This document shows, one piece after another, positions 46,290 to 58,945 of a stretch of DNA of 64,000 nucleotides. The DNA comes from Halichoerus grypus (taxonomy: Eukaryota; Chordata; Mammalia; Carnivora; Phocidae): NCBI RefSeq assembly GCF_964656455.1, contig NC_135720.1, forward strand, positions 102,002,696-102,066,695, written 5' to 3'. The notes below the pieces were generated by a model. That model searched no databases. It was given only the letters and a program-made list of their open reading frames with translations, and was not told the origin of the DNA. Numbering within the stretch: the first letter of the stretch is position 1; every line of letters starts with the position of its first letter. The position numbers were made by a program, and so were the translations under genes.

Positions 46290-46501
46290 CAACAAACCTC
46301 TGTCTACTCTCATTCAGTAAACCTACTGCTTCCAAAATCAGTGAAAGATAACTAACATTGCATACTACCAAGAGGATGTAGTAAACTTATTCTGAATGTT
46401 GTGAGTCTTGAATAAAATCTCAATTCAATTAAAAGACCTCTTGAGACAGTCAGTAATCCTAGGCAACTGGTGAGTAAAACATTTAAAGTTTCCCCAGGTC
46501 A

Positions 46502-46680
46502 GAGCTTCTCCAACTATACTGTCCACCTACATCACATGGGGGTGTTACTGAAATGCAGATTCTGATTCAGCAGTTGGGAAGAGGGCAGCTGAGATTCTGG
46601 ATTTCTAACAAATTTCTAGGTGATGCTGATGCTGCTGATCCAGCCACAGGGGATTCCAAGGCCCTCTCCAGAGCTGGCAG
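46502..46680 (+). mobile_element. MER5A DNA transposon (hAT-type, non-autonomous)
   Basis: Pattern of MER5A: AATGCAGATTCTGATTCAGCA, TGAGATTCTGGATTTCTAACAA, TAGGTGATGCTGATGCTGCT. Ends are eroded. Confidence 0.88.
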
Positions 46681-47264
46681 GAAAATGCTAAATAACCATG
46701 TTAACCTTATTCAATGAAGTAAAGTATACAGGAAAGCCATAAAGCGCAAACACAAGCTACTTTTTATATTAGGTACAATCTATCCATTTCCTTGTTTGTT
46801 TCAGTCCCTGGACCCTACATCTCCCTGGCAGGCATGAAACACCATCACCATCAGCAACAACAAGGACTCATGCTTACCCCAAATCCATCTGTCTCCTCTC
46901 TAAAGACACACCACCCACTGAACCATTATTTGAGATTTGCGAAGCCGTGAAAGCTGTGGTTATACATAAACAAAAGCCAGTAAAGAAAGATAGGTATACA
47001 AATGGCAGGTGATAAGGAAAACCTGGCAGAAAAGGATCAGAGAACCTTTGTTAACTAGAAGAAAATCTCATATACTAACTCCTGTTTGCTTTTGAGGTCA
47101 GACGGGGATACTCGTTAAGGAAATGTTCATATGTTTTCTACACTTGTAAATGAAAATGTCATATATTTGCATGAAAAGATGGAAAGAATAAACAAATGCA
47201 ATAAACTGTAAACTGTTACTGTTGCGGTGGGAATGGGGGTTGGTTAAGGTGGATAATGGCTACA
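46681..47264. other. unique DNA
   Basis: No gene seen. Confidence 0.35.
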
Positions 47265-47430
47265 AACCATTAGGGCACACCTACTGTATGAAAACTGCTC
47301 TACATAGCTCAGACTTAATTTCCACTCAACCTTGAAAAACAACTACAGTACTGAAGTACCCATTTCACAGTTGAAGAACCTGAGACTCTGAGAGGTCATA
47401 GAAATTGGTGAAAACTGACCTAGATCTTAC
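47265..47430 (-). repeat. MIR SINE relic
   Basis: Reverse MIR: CACACCTACTGTATGAAAAC, ACCCATTTCACAGTTGAAGAACCTGAGACTCTGAGAGGTCA. Confidence 0.75.
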
Positions 47431-49095
47431 CTAGATACCCCTAAAAGTGAATCTTTATACTGAGCCTGCTGTCACATAACTTACTTGAATTTGAAAGTTC
47501 ATTTTCTTTCCTTTTTCAAAGTTACCTTGAATCAATAAGCATTCATTGAAAGATTCAAACAGCATCGTTTTCCACCAACCCCTGGGTGATATATTTGAGA
47601 TCCCACTACAAAGTTGGTGAACCGATCAAATCTGGATCCACCTGTCTGAGCTCCCAGCAGAAAGAAGCATCATGTGCCTGTGAGTCATGAGACCTGCCTG
47701 GCTGCTTCTGGCATGTTCACGAAATCTCAAATCTGCAGCCAGGAAGGAGGCTACAAATGAAGGGTTGTTTTTGTTTGTTATTGCTATTTAGTTTTGTCTG
47801 TTGATTTTTGTTGTTCTTTCATGATCTTGGACGGAAATTTCATTTGATGTGCTATTTCCTAGACTGTGAGAAAGTTTATGTGCCCTTTCAGGGATTTCTA
47901 ATGGTTTCTTGTTGGGTACCAAAATGCCACTGATACTCTCCTAGTCTCATTTAACTTCTTAGATCTCAGTGATTGGAAATTATAATGGTGGTTTGAGCAG
48001 AAAACCTTTGCCCTGGGGAAACAAATGGAAATACAAAGTACTTTGTCGAAGTCTTCTTGATAGCCTAAAACTGAAGATAACTTGTTTACCATGTAATTTA
48101 ATATGGAAATTATTCAATGGCTGTAGTTTTTAGACCAGCAAAGATCAGAAAGAACTTTCTCCCCCACAGAGTTGCAGTTAGTAAAACTTGGCTAGGAGAT
48201 TAGATTCCCCTTGTTATGTCAACGCTGAGCATGCAAGAAAAAAAAAATTATAGCTGATTGGCTGCCAGCAGGCATAGTTTTTAATCCTTACTAGCTACAC
48301 TCAAGAAACAGGACACATTCTTTTTAATTAGTTTTGTCTTCAGATATCTGTGCAGAAGGAGCACTTGATACACAAAATTTAGAAAAGAAAGCTGAGCTAA
48401 GGACAGTGAAGCCGATGTTACTGAATGAAACTTAAATGCATTGTTCTTTTCATTCTTTGATCAAGTAGTTAACATTTTCTTAAGGAAACTTTTTTTTTTT
48501 TTTGGTCGTTTCTGGCATGAAGAAAGAAGACATAGAGTATATTAAAATACAAAATCAACCAGTGCTTCGGTGACTATTTTTGGCTAACTTCAAAGGTTGG
48601 TGTTCTGAATATTTAGGATTTTCGATCACAAATGCAGAAATTCTAGACTATTCACATCCAATTTCTAGACTACAGTTTCCAGAAAAATATGAATGGCCAA
48701 GTAAATTGACCCTAATAAAATGATAATTTTCCCATGTCAAGTTCCTGACTAGAATGAGGGGTTGGACATACATTTAGATGTAATGGCAATTGTATTTTAA
48801 GAGAATGAGCAACTTAAACCCTGAACATTTCAAATTTTGAAATCATTAAAATAAGAACAACAGCAGAAAAGAACCAACCATGAGAATTTAAGCTATCAAA
48901 ACAAAAACAGAAGCAGAATTTTGACTGTGCCTGATTTATTAAAAAACAAACAGAAGTTCTTAGATTTTTCTAGCACAGAATCGTACAGGTCTGTCAACTT
49001 CTGTTTTGCTTAAATACTCAATAGTGTGGCCCTACAGCAAATTGGAAGCCTTTAGAAGACAAGGGTGATACTCTATCCATGTCAACTGTAAAAAC
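47431..49095. other. unique DNA, no gene supported
   Basis: Short homopolymer A (48239-48248) and T (48490-48503) runs. Open frames are short and unsupported. Confidence 0.4.
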
Positions 49096-49107
49096 CCAGA
49101 GTGGTTT

Positions 49108-49307
49108 GGTTTTTTTTTTTAAAGATTTTATTTATTTATTTGACAGCGAGAGAGACAGCAAGAGAGGGAATACAAGCAGGGGGAGTGGGAGAGGGAGAAC
49201 CAGGCTCCCCGCTGAGCAGGGAGCCCGATGCGGGGCTCAAACCCAGGACCCTGGGATCATGACCTGAGCCGAAGGCAGACGCTTAACGACTGAGTCACCC
49301 AGGCACC
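49108..49307 (-). repeat. CAN-SINE
   Basis: A minus-strand copy with the flanking duplication CCCAGAGTG on both sides. Confidence 0.96.
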
Positions 49308-49319
49308 CCCAGAGTGTTT

Positions 49320-50085
49320 TTTTTTTTATTTGAGCCACAGCATACAGAAGGGTGACAGGAAAGTAATGGCACCATGTAAAAGAGGACAATGTAGCAATTT
49401 AGAAGAGCTGTAACTCTAATTGCTCCTCCCACTGCTGGGAGAGAAGGATACCTTCTATGGGTTCCTTGCATAATGGTATCCCAAAATTCAAGGCTTTGTG
49501 TAATATCTGAATGAAACTTAAATGCAAACTGTACATAGCATCCCATGTACAGCCCACTAACTTCATAGCCCAGCTTATCTTTTCTTGTTATATATATTAT
49601 TTGAAATTTTGAAAAGTTGATACTAAACTGACCTGAGAGGTCATTTTTTTTTACACAAAATTATTCATCAACTTGCAATGCACAAACACTTCACAAAATG
49701 GTGTCAGAAATCATTCATAAAAAAAACTAAACAAAAACAAAAAAAATTATTCATTCAAATATTTAATTGATATTTATTTGTCCTGTACTATATGCCACAA
49801 TTCTAAGCTCTAAGATTTTCTTGCTCTAACATGTTTTTTAAAGATAAAATTTAAATTTGATTGATAATCCCTATTCATAATTTAGCTTGCCAAGATTTAA
49901 AGGACTTCATTCACAAAATCATGACCTAAAATGTATAAAATAAGAATATCTCAGTGTGACACTTTCTATATTCTAGAGCAAATGTAAATGAGATAGAGTG
50001 GCTTGAAGCTGTCAAGAAGTTCAAAGTAGGCAAATATGGTAAAATTCCCACTTCCTCAAATGTTTAATATGCTTTTTCTATAAAA
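49320..50085. other. unique DNA
   Basis: AT-rich, no feature recognised. Confidence 0.35.
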
Positions 50086-50345
50086 GGGAGGGAAAAATAA
50101 AACAAGACGAAATCAGAGAGACAAACCATAAGAGACTCTTAATCATAGGAAACAAACTGAGGGTTGCTGGAGGGGATGTGGGTGGGGGGTGGGGTAAGTG
50201 GGTGATGGGCATTAAGGAGGGCACGTGATGGAATGAGCACTGGGTGTGATATGCAATGGATGAATCACTGACCTCTACCTCTGAAACTAATAATACACTG
50301 TATGTTAATTAATTGAATTTAAATAAAATAAAATAAATGAAAAAA
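50086..50345 (+). mobile_element. L1 3' end, strongly 5'-truncated, plus strand
   Basis: 3' UTR only: AACCATAAGAGACTCTTAAT, a G-rich tract, then ATGAGCACTGGGTGTGATAT and a tail AATTTAAATAAAATAAAATA. Homologous to the reverse complement of the 3' UTR in the L1 copies at 10.7 and 27.5 kb. Confidence 0.93.
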
Positions 50346-51361
50346 AGGGATCACCATGATCTACATTCTCATAAAACACTTAAAAAATATGAAAGCTACT
50401 TTGAAAATGTAATTATGCTTTCCAGATCATGGCAGAGCATAAATATAAGAATTCGGGTGTTCAAAACTGGGCAGAGGTGCAAGTGGGCTACTCCCAGATG
50501 GAAGAATGTTTGGAGCAGCACAGGAATCTTGACATCCATAAGCAGGAAGGCAATAAAACAAAGGGTGGGGGGGGCTACATGTTGGGTAAGGCAGAGTGCC
50601 TACTAAAGACACTAACAAGGAGGCTAGTGGCAGGGACATAAGAGTTGACCTACTGACCCCAAAAGCTACTTTTCAGATTATTTTTCTCCTTTTCTAATAC
50701 TTCCAATTCTATCTTTAGCCTTTCTGGATTGATCACTTAAGAGTGAATATTTTCTTCATCCTGTTTGTGAAACCCTTTACTTGTAAACTCTTCTTAATGT
50801 TCTTACCATTTAGTCATGTACCCTCAACCTTTAACCTGGTTGTGTTAAGGATAGATTAAATAACTCAAAACAAGAAATTTTTGTTTCTGATCCAGCTGAA
50901 CAGATTAACTCAAAACAGGTCCCTTAGATTTGAAGAAGCCTCAGGCTCTCTCTGTAAAATGAAGGGGTAGGTAACTTACCAAACACAACAGAGACTGTAA
51001 CAGAAAACTTGGTTTTAGCTTGTTTGAACAACTGAGAAGATTTATTGGCCCACATAACTGGAACTTCAGTGATTGAGCAGGCTTTGAGGTTGGCTTAATT
51101 AAGTAATTCCAGCAACTGTTTTCACAATTTTCCCGGCTAAGCGCATCTCTGAGTATTGGCTCATTTTCAGAGTAGCATCCCTCTTGGTGACAAATTTGGC
51201 TGCAGAATTTACAAGCTTCACATCTCCACCTCACAACGTGGAGAAGAGTGTCTTTTCTGGTATTCTCCTTTAAACAAGGAATATTCTTTTCCTAGAGGTT
51301 TCCAAAAACTTCCCTCCCTGTTGTCTCAAATTGGGTCCCATTCCAATGCCTACTCCATTGG
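50346..51361. other. unique DNA
   Basis: No gene or repeat recognised. Confidence 0.35.
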
Positions 51362-51755
51362 ATTAGTTTATGAGGGCTGCCAAAACAAAATGCCACAGAC
51401 CGGGTGGCTTAAACAACAGAAATTTATTTTCTCACAGTTCTGGAAGTTAGAAGTCCAAGATCAAGGTTTCAATAGGGTTGGTTTCTTCTGCAGCCTCTCT
51501 CCTTGGCTTGTCGATGGCTATCTTCTCCCTGGGTCTTCTACTTCTCTTTCCTCTGTACGTGTCCGGGTTCAATTCTTTCTCTTATAAGGACATTGGTCAT
51601 ATTGGACCGGGGCCCACCTCAGTGACCTGCTTTTAACTTAATTACCTCTTTAAAGGACTTAGCTCCAAATACAGTCACATTCTGAGGTACTGGGGATTAG
51701 TGTTTCAACATGTAAATTCTGGAGGGACACAATTCAGCCCATAACACCCGTCCTA
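51362..51755 (+). repeat. interspersed repeat, family not assigned
   Basis: 'GCCAAAACAAAATGCCACAG ... GGTGGCTTAAACAACAGAAA ... CTCACAGTTCTGGAAGTTAG ... AATTCAGCCCATAACACC' is a common mammalian interspersed repeat. The frame at 51156-51587 partly reads through it and is not a gene. Confidence 0.75.
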
Positions 51756-52604
51756 ATAACAAGGATCCAGTTGAACAGATTAGCTTAGACTGAGATTCTG
51801 AGCCAATGAGATCATTCCCACTGCTAAGTCAAGCCCATTGCCAAAACACACTGGCGGCATCGGGGAGGATGGAAGACCAGGTGAAAATTGGGCTGACAGA
51901 GGGAACAAGCAACCATCGATATTCATTATAGGACAGTTAGGCTAAGCAATTGCTAAGATTTCTCTCTCACTCTAAAACTCAGTGATTCAAAATCCCCAGT
52001 ATTTTTCCTCATCATGTACTAAAAGTTAATTCAATACAAAGCAATAGGTGGAGCTTTGAAACAGTGGACCAGAAGTAGACGATCAAAAAGTTACATTACC
52101 AGAGAAGTCATCAGGGCAGGATGACATTCTCTTAGAGGTGTGGCTCTGCTTTCTGGAGATAGTGACAACGGAAAACAAGACCGTGAGCTACAGTCAATGG
52201 CGGAGGAAGGAAATAAGGAATCACTCCGCTTTGCGTGGGGACGGGGAAAAGTGGCTCAGCATAGCCTACATCTCATTATTTTGAAGGTGGTAAGAGTTCT
52301 GCAAATGTCACAGGATGCTGATAAAGACAGTTGACAGAAAACCTCTTCAGCTTTTGACTTGACCTTTGATTATGTTAGGTTAAGCCAGGAGAAATTGATG
52401 CTTAATAGGTTAAAAATGATGAACATATTGGCAATTTCATGGTCCAACCAAATAAAGGCCTTTCCCAAGAGGCCTTAAAGGCATGTGCTCCAAAGCCTAG
52501 CAGCAAATATAAAGGATTTATGAAGGAAAATATATCTTAGAACATAAATTCGCTTTCAGCCTGATGGCCTCCATAGACTCCATTTATGATACAAAATGAT
52601 GATA
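51756..52604. other. unique DNA
   Basis: No gene recognised. Confidence 0.35.
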
Positions 52605-52766
52605 AGAGAATCAAATGAAGCAACTCCTGACACATAATTCTCTGTAGAACCTAAAACAGGTGTTGGTGGCCTAAGGTGTGGTAGGAAAAGTGAAATGCAA
52701 ATTGTTACACGTATCTCTGTTAAGTGTTCACTAATTTATTAAAGATCAGAGTTTTACTTTACCAAA
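52605..52766 (+). repeat. inverted duplication, left arm
   Basis: 162 bases (AGAGAATCAAATGAAG ... TTTACTTTACCAAA) whose reverse complement is found at 54210-54371 with about two mismatches and no gap. The sequence is not a repeat family I recognise. Confidence 0.95.
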
Positions 52767-53490
52767 GTAAAGCTAAATTATCTTTCACACAGTGTGTTTT
52801 CTTTATCTGGGGAATATATACGTTTGAAAGTATTCAAACAAACTAAGAAAAATTGTGGCATTTTTTAAATCTTAGATATCGTTCCCTGTTTACACTAACT
52901 GAATCCCCAGCTATTGATGGGGAAAATTAATTTTCTGAGTTTTATAAAAATAGTAGCAAAATGATTTCATTCCCTACCCCCACCATTCACCTTTCCTATC
53001 TTCTAACTTTGTTGGCATTGAAACCCCCACATTTGTCTAATGGGTCATTTGCTTTGTTTGGATCTCACATTAGAATTTGTTTTTAAATATTTAAGGTACG
53101 TATTAAATGTCCCAGATAGGCTTTAATGGAAAAGAAAAAAATGGCCCCAGACAGATGAATCCCCCAAACTTTTGGTTTAGACTTTAGTCTCATTTTCTTT
53201 CCCCCAAATATGGGCAGAGATTTAAACACTTTTTTATCAGAATTTTTCTTCTTTATTCTACTGAAGTTATTTCATGTTCATAGAGATTTTATGTTGAAGA
53301 AGTTTCTTTTTATGATTCGATATCCCTCCCTTTATGTTTGATATACGTAGGATTTACACTGGTAAGGGAAATGAGAAGGCTCTCAAGAATATTTCCTGTA
53401 AATTTCTAATAAGGAAAAGCATCACTTACAGCTCTGATATGGGGAAGTTATGCAAAAGAACCTCTATAAAAGATTTGAAATTTAGATTGC
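52767..53490. other. unique DNA in the spacer of the inverted duplication
   Basis: No gene or repeat recognised. Confidence 0.35.
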
Positions 53491-53491
53491 T

Positions 53492-53526
<35 letters not shown>

Positions 53527-53712
53527 TTTTAAAGATTTTATTTATTCATCAGAGAGAGAGAGAGAGAGCACAAGCAGGAGGGAAGGTAGGCAAAAGGAGA
53601 AGCAGGGTCCCTGCTGAGCAAGGAGCCCCATGCGGGACTTGATCCCAGGACCCTGGAATCATGACCTGAACCGAAGGCAGATGCTTAACTGACTGAGCCA
53701 CCCAGACGTCCC
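53491..53712 (-). repeat. CAN-SINE with long (TTTA)n
   Basis: A minus-strand copy. The tail (TTTA)n runs 53491-53528. The flanks TAGATTGCTTTATTTA and GAGATTGCTGCATTCA are the diverged TSD. It lies within the inverted-duplication spacer. Confidence 0.95.
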
Positions 53713-54209
53713 GAGATTGCTGCATTCATTTAACATGTTGGCAAAGAAATATAATTTTATTTGCACAGAATCTGAGAAACAAAAATTTCTTAGATTTTTA
53801 TAATAGAGCAAGCATATCACTTGCTAATCAAAATTTGGGGGCAATGCTGCTGGTAGAACAATGTGTTTAATTAAGACACAAAATAATTCTATTTGAGAAA
53901 TTAAAGGAATGTCATCTTCTTCTTTTCATTTTTCTTAAGGTGATCTCCAAAAACTACATTCCTATTATTCAGTTTGTTGAAGTGCAATTACTTACGTCGC
54001 TATGTCTGGCAGGAGTGAAGGACAAAACTCATTTTTCCCCCCATGTGGACACAAGCGCTCCTCTGCATTACAAATTGCTGTGGGAGGTGTTTATTTTGCA
54101 ATTAAATCAGAGTAAGGAGAATGTTCTGAAGTTATTGCTTAGTGTCCCTCCCCCTCTCCTCCCCCAATACCTTTTTTTAAAGATTATTAAAACCAAGGCT
54201 GAAAGTGGT
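53713..54209. other. unique DNA in the spacer
   Basis: The 96-codon frame at 53940-54230 runs into the right arm and has no other support. Confidence 0.35.
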
Positions 54210-54371
54210 TTTGGTAAAGTAAAACTCTGATCTTTAATAAATTAGTGAACACTTAACAGAGATATGTGTAACAATTTGCATTTCACTTTTCCTACCACAC
54301 CTTAGGCCACCAACACCTGTTTTAGGTTCTACGGAGAATTATGTGTCAGGAGTTGCTTCATTTGATTCTCT
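54210..54371 (-). repeat. inverted duplication, right arm
   Basis: Reverse complement of 52605-52766. The spacer is 1,443 bases and the arms are equal in length. Confidence 0.95.
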
Positions 54372-54379
54372 GTTTGACA

Positions 54380-54900
54380 CTATTTGGGGCATCTGTAATA
54401 TACGAGGCCCTGTGCCAAGAATTCTGATCCAGGGTAACTTTATGGCTTCTTAGAGGAAATAAAAATATGTGCCTAAGTAACTGTAAGGCAAGAAGGAAAG
54501 CAAAAAGCCTCATGAAAGTTACAGTCAGTGTTAAGCTCCAGGGGAAGAAATGTTGCTGCTGAAGAAATGTGGCATTTGAACTGCTTTGAAAGACAAGAGC
54601 ATTTGGATGTGCTGAGAAGTAACAGGGAGGGCTCCCAGGCAGAAAGAACGAGCACGCACATGGCAAAATGAAATGCATGTCTAGGAAACACCAAACAGTT
54701 AAGCGTGGCTCTAGTATGGAGTACGAGAAGATTAATGAGGAATGAACTGGAGAAATGGACTGACCTAGATGAGAGAGGGTCAGAAATGCCAGGCTAATGA
54801 GTTCGGTGATGTTCTATGGGCCATGGGGAGCCACAATTGATTTTGTTTTAAGTAGGGCAATAACGATGGCTACAAGTGATGATTCGTATAAACAACTTAC
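54380..54900 (+). repeat. L2-like relic
   Basis: The order of phrases matches the ancient-LINE pattern: GAGGCCCTGTGCCAAGAATT, 'ATGTGGCATTTGAACTGCTTTGAAAGA', 'GGCAGAAAGAACGAGCACGCACATGGCA', 'CCATGGGGAGCCACAATTGA'. Decayed. Confidence 0.55.
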
Positions 54901-55372
54901 TGCAGGACAGAAAACAAGGTGGGCGAGGTTAGAAGGCTTTTGTGTGTCCAAGTGCAAGCTAATGAAAGCCTGAGTTAACAGTATTGGCCAGGCTCCTATT
55001 GCTTTTCAAGCCCCCACCCACCCACCCTCCTATATATCATCCAACTATAGGCCTAACAAACGAGGTCTTGACCTACCTTTCCTTACCTTTTCTCAATCTC
55101 TTTTGCTTTCATCTCTTTCCACCGATCAAGATTTTTGGCTCCCTGACTTCTACCTTCAACTCTGAGCCCCAGGCATTTGACCTTCATCCTTAACTCTTCT
55201 AGCATTTGGACGCTAGTTTTTGCCTGTGCATCCTGGTCAGATTCACTTTTCGTCCTTGGATTATTCTATTCTCTCAGGTGGGCTCGTGATGCCTCAGCCC
55301 CAGCCTTAGCCCCGCAGAGCACAGTCTCACATGTATCAGTCAGGATTTGCAGTTGCAAACAGAAACTACTCT
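54901..55372. other. unique DNA
   Basis: C-rich (CACCCACCCACCC) tract near 55015. No gene seen. Confidence 0.35.
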
Positions 55373-55483
55373 ATTTTTTAAATATTTTATTTCTAAGTAA
55401 TCTCTGCACCCAGTGTGGGGCCCCAATTCACAACCCCGAGATCAAGAGTAGCATGCTGCACCGACTGAGCCAGCCAGGTGCCC
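55373..55483 (-). repeat. CAN-SINE, short form
   Basis: Minus strand: TTTCTAAGTAATCTCTGCAC, CAACCCCGAGATCAAGAG, GAGCCAGCCAGGTGCCC. Confidence 0.9.
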
Positions 55484-56095
55484 AGAAAATAACTTAAATT
55501 TAGTAAAGTATGTTTGGTACCTCATGGAATCTCCAAGAGGGCTGGAAAGTCGGGCCCAGAGGCTCAGCAGCCTGGATCCACGCCCCACATCATATTGTGA
55601 GGCTGCTTGGGGGAGAGGGCACCATTGCCCATGCCAGTCACTCCGGGACCCAACAAAGAAAATTCACCAAGCAGGTTCTGGAAGAGCAACACCTCTGTTG
55701 TCATTGCTGTGAAATGGTAGATTGCAAAGGCTCCTGCTTCCTGCCTTCGTTTGCTTCTGGGGTGAAATCTTCATGATTATAGCTGATTAGTGAAGCCTCA
55801 ATGCATGGAGAGATGGCATGAACACGGTGCTTATGAAGCTGGAGCGTTAGGACCCCTCACATGCACAGAGCCCTTCCAAGGCCCTGGGAGAGTCCTAGAA
55901 AGGTCATAGGTTTGGGACAATTTGCAAAAGAAAGATACCATAACTGCAATTCTGTCTTCCCCACCACACTTACTAAATGCACACAACATGATCAACCATG
56001 ATTTGTGAAACTTTAAAGAAACTTTCTAAACAATCAATAAAATTTTTTCTTGACCAACCTTGCTAAAGGAAAGACTAAAATATCTTTCTGTTCCA
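55484..56095. other. unique DNA
   Basis: No gene recognised. Confidence 0.35.
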
Positions 56096-56206
56096 TTTTT
56101 TTTAAGGTTTTATTTTTAAGTAATCTCTACACCCAACGTGGGGCTCGAAATTATAACCCTGTGATTAAGAGTCACATGCTCTACCAACTGAGCCAGCCCG
56201 GTGCCC
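56096..56206 (-). repeat. CAN-SINE, short form
   Basis: Minus-strand short copy ending GCCAGCCCGGTGCCC. Head to head with the next element, 33 bases away. Confidence 0.9.
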
Positions 56207-56239
56207 TTCTTTCTATTCTTGTGTAGAAAAAATATTATA

Positions 56240-56415
56240 GGGCACCTGGGTGGCTCAGTCAGTGAAGCATCTGCCTTCGGCTCAGGTCATGATCCCAGGG
56301 TCCTGGGATCGAGCCCCGCATCAGGCTCCCTGCTCGGCGGGGAGCCTGCTTCTCCCTCTCCCTCTGCTGCTCCCCCTGTTTGTGCTCACTCTCAAATAAA
56401 CAAATAAAATCTTAA
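56240..56415 (+). repeat. CAN-SINE
   Basis: A plus-strand copy. The TSD AAAAATATTATA flanks it. Confidence 0.95.
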
Positions 56416-56427
56416 AAAAATATTATA

Positions 56428-57203
56428 AAATCATTGTCATGTGAAGATGTAGTCAAAAAGAATTACTATTTTTTTTGATTTGTGACGGTTGTGGTACTGG
56501 TCAGCTTTTTAAAATTCGTAATCTGTTTTGATTTTTTTCTAATTTGAAATAAGCACTTAATTTTTAAACCTAATTTTAAATTCATTATTTTGTTGCTTTT
56601 TATTGAAGGAGGCCCCTAAAATTTTATTGGCTTCATGCCCCACAAAACCAGATCTGGTGCTGGCCGAATTCCTGATTCCTAACTAAACAGGCTAAGAGAG
56701 CTATCGCAAAGGTAGGAAGGGGGTTTAAACGTGCCCGGTGGCCCCAAACACAATGAATGTCCATTCCGTTGTGCTTGAGCACATGTCTGGCATGTGGAAA
56801 TGACACCCCTCTTGAGGAAATACACTTGGCTACTTTTTGGGAAACGAATGGAGAGGCAGGAACACACAACAGAAACACCCCATAGACACGATGAGAAATT
56901 GGATTGTGTGTGAGAAGAGATAGCCTTGAGGATTAGTATAGATGATTATCAGGTTGGTGATGCTACTAAGCCAGATAGGGATCTCAGAGCTGATAGAGGT
57001 TCAGGGAAGAATTGGGAAGGCAGAGGGTTTGATTTTGAATGTTCAAGGACTCAAATTATGCAAGCTTCCTCGAGGACTGAAGTCAGCAGATCTACTAGTG
57101 TTTAATTCACCATCTCATAGCACTGATGAAAGGTAGTAAAATTTTCATTTATATAGTGTAACTTAGCAGCCAAAGGAGGAAAATAAACTAAGAGATTAAT
57201 TAA
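56428..57203. other. unique DNA
   Basis: No gene recognised. Confidence 0.35.
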
Positions 57204-57323
57204 TTTTTATTTTTTAAAAGATTTTTTATTTTTAAGTAATCTCTACACCCAATGTGGGGCTCAAACTCACAACGCTGAGATGAAGAGTCACACGCTCTAT
57301 CCCCTGAGCAAGCCAGGAGCCCC
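57204..57323 (-). repeat. CAN-SINE, short form
   Basis: Minus strand: TATTTTTAAGTAATCTCTAC, AACTCACAACGCTGAGATG, AAGCCAGGAGCCCC. Flanked by AGATTAATT. Confidence 0.9.
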
Positions 57324-57529
57324 AGTAACAGATTAATTTAGAAAAAAAGTATTAACAAATGTAACTGAAGGGCAAATGTGACCAAGACATATTAGACAAA
57401 ATGCCATGCCCATGATTAAATGCCAGAGATCCTGCTTTGATTTTAACCAAATTTTAACCTTTTTAGTCTAAAAAATAGCAAAATTAGGAAGGATTGCCAA
57501 AACAAAACACAGTTGGCTTACAGAAACAG
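57324..57529. other. unique DNA
   Basis: Nothing recognised. Confidence 0.3.
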
Positions 57530-57760
57530 TTATAATAACAGCAGCTATTTACAGAGGGCTTACTACACTCTAAGTATTATCCTAAATAATTTACATATAT
57601 TACTTTCATTATTCCTTGTAACAACCCAGTATGATAGTGGCATTATTCTCATTTTACATAGGAATAAACTGAGTCTAGAGTTACTCTAAGTTACTTATAT
57701 TACCTGCCAATTTGCAAGCAGAGGTCTGGACTCTAAAACCCATACCAGGGCATATAACCA
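57530..57760 (-). repeat. MIR SINE relic
   Basis: Reverse MIR: GGGCTTACTACACTCTAAGT, TTGTAACAACCCAGTATGAT, TTCTCATTTTACATAGGAAT, GCAGAGGTCTGGACTCTAAA. Confidence 0.82.
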
Positions 57761-58365
57761 GAACATTATATTGCTTTTCAGCATTCAGCTGTCCTGTCTT
57801 TATTATTTTTCTGGAGCACATCTATGTGGAGAGAGCATTAGGCAATTATATATGCTTTGTTCCAGCACAATCATGACAAGTTAAACTGATCTTTGATAGC
57901 CTCACACCCTTACTAAGAACAATGGCCTACCCAGTTGTGCAGAAATAAATGACCAAGAACATTGGATTGCTCGAATGAGTGCCTTTGGTAACTCTGGTGT
58001 TTGGGGTGTAACTCGGCATGATTAAGGGAGGCGGCACGACATAACGTGAGTTTGTCTGAAAAACAGGAAGAGAGAAATTATTTGTACATCATGGATTACA
58101 TTCAGTCTTTCTTTGCCTTTCAAGTTTCAGATGGAGAACTTAAGCAACTGGACTCCAGGGAAAATGAGACCAGGAAGCTATGGGCATCCTTCCCTGGGGC
58201 TTGCCTGCAAGTATAAAGCCGCATAGGACAACTAAACAGTCCAATATTCCCCACCAAGTGAGGTAGAGAAGAAAGAGAGATAAGGAAAGCCTGCAGATTA
58301 ACTGTTTCCAATTTCTCGTTCAGTCAGTGAAAGCAACTGGGTATCTTTATCTAAAGCAACTATAC
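57761..58365. other. unique DNA
   Basis: No gene recognised. Confidence 0.35.
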
Positions 58366-58430
58366 TGTCTTGAAACCAATATTGCACTGTATGCTAACTA
58401 ATGAGAATTTAAATAAAAATTTTAAAAAAG
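58366..58430 (+). mobile_element. very short L1 3' end
   Basis: ACCAATATTGCACTGTATGC, then TAACTAATGAGAATTTAAAT and AAAAATTTTAAAA match the last bases of the carnivore L1 3' UTR seen at 50.3 kb and 41.5 kb. Confidence 0.75.
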
Positions 58431-58945
58431 TAACCATACCTGAATGTTTAGCCTCTTGTATTTCCTCCATCTTTATCACAATTACTTTTCTTCTTTATTT
58501 GCTTATTATCGGTCTTTGCCCTAGAGCATGCATTTTTCACAAGGATAAAATCACTCCAAAGGTAAAAATTGGTTCTTGGAAGGGGGAAAAAAAAAAAAAA
58601 ATTCTTTCTATGTATAAAGCAGAGAGTAGACACAATATAAAACAGATACATAGTATCTCTGTGGTGGTAAAATTTCATGATGGGGGTGGTTAGGAAAAAA
58701 AAATATCTGAAGTGTTTCCTTGGAGGGAAGTTAATGTAAAAAGATAAAAGAAGACTGTTCTAGGGGGAAAGTGTCAGAAGGGCAGGGGGTGCAGAATCCT
58801 TGCAGGTTGCAGCCCCAGTGCCTAGAACTGCTTTGCACAGAGTAAGGGTGTAATAAGTATTTTGCAGAATCAACTCTGCATTTGCCTTTCGCACAATAAA
58901 TCACATCTCATGTAGTGTTATCATTATTTTAAAGTGGAAAGGAGA
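58431..58945. other. unique DNA with an L2/MIR-like trace
   Basis: 'GCAGCCCCAGTGCCTAGAAC' and following bases (58808-58860) resemble an L2 3' end. An A run lies at 58588-58600. Confidence 0.4.

Noticed and set aside
51156..51587. 143-codon plus-strand frame
   Set aside because: Runs through a common interspersed repeat. No splice or domain support.
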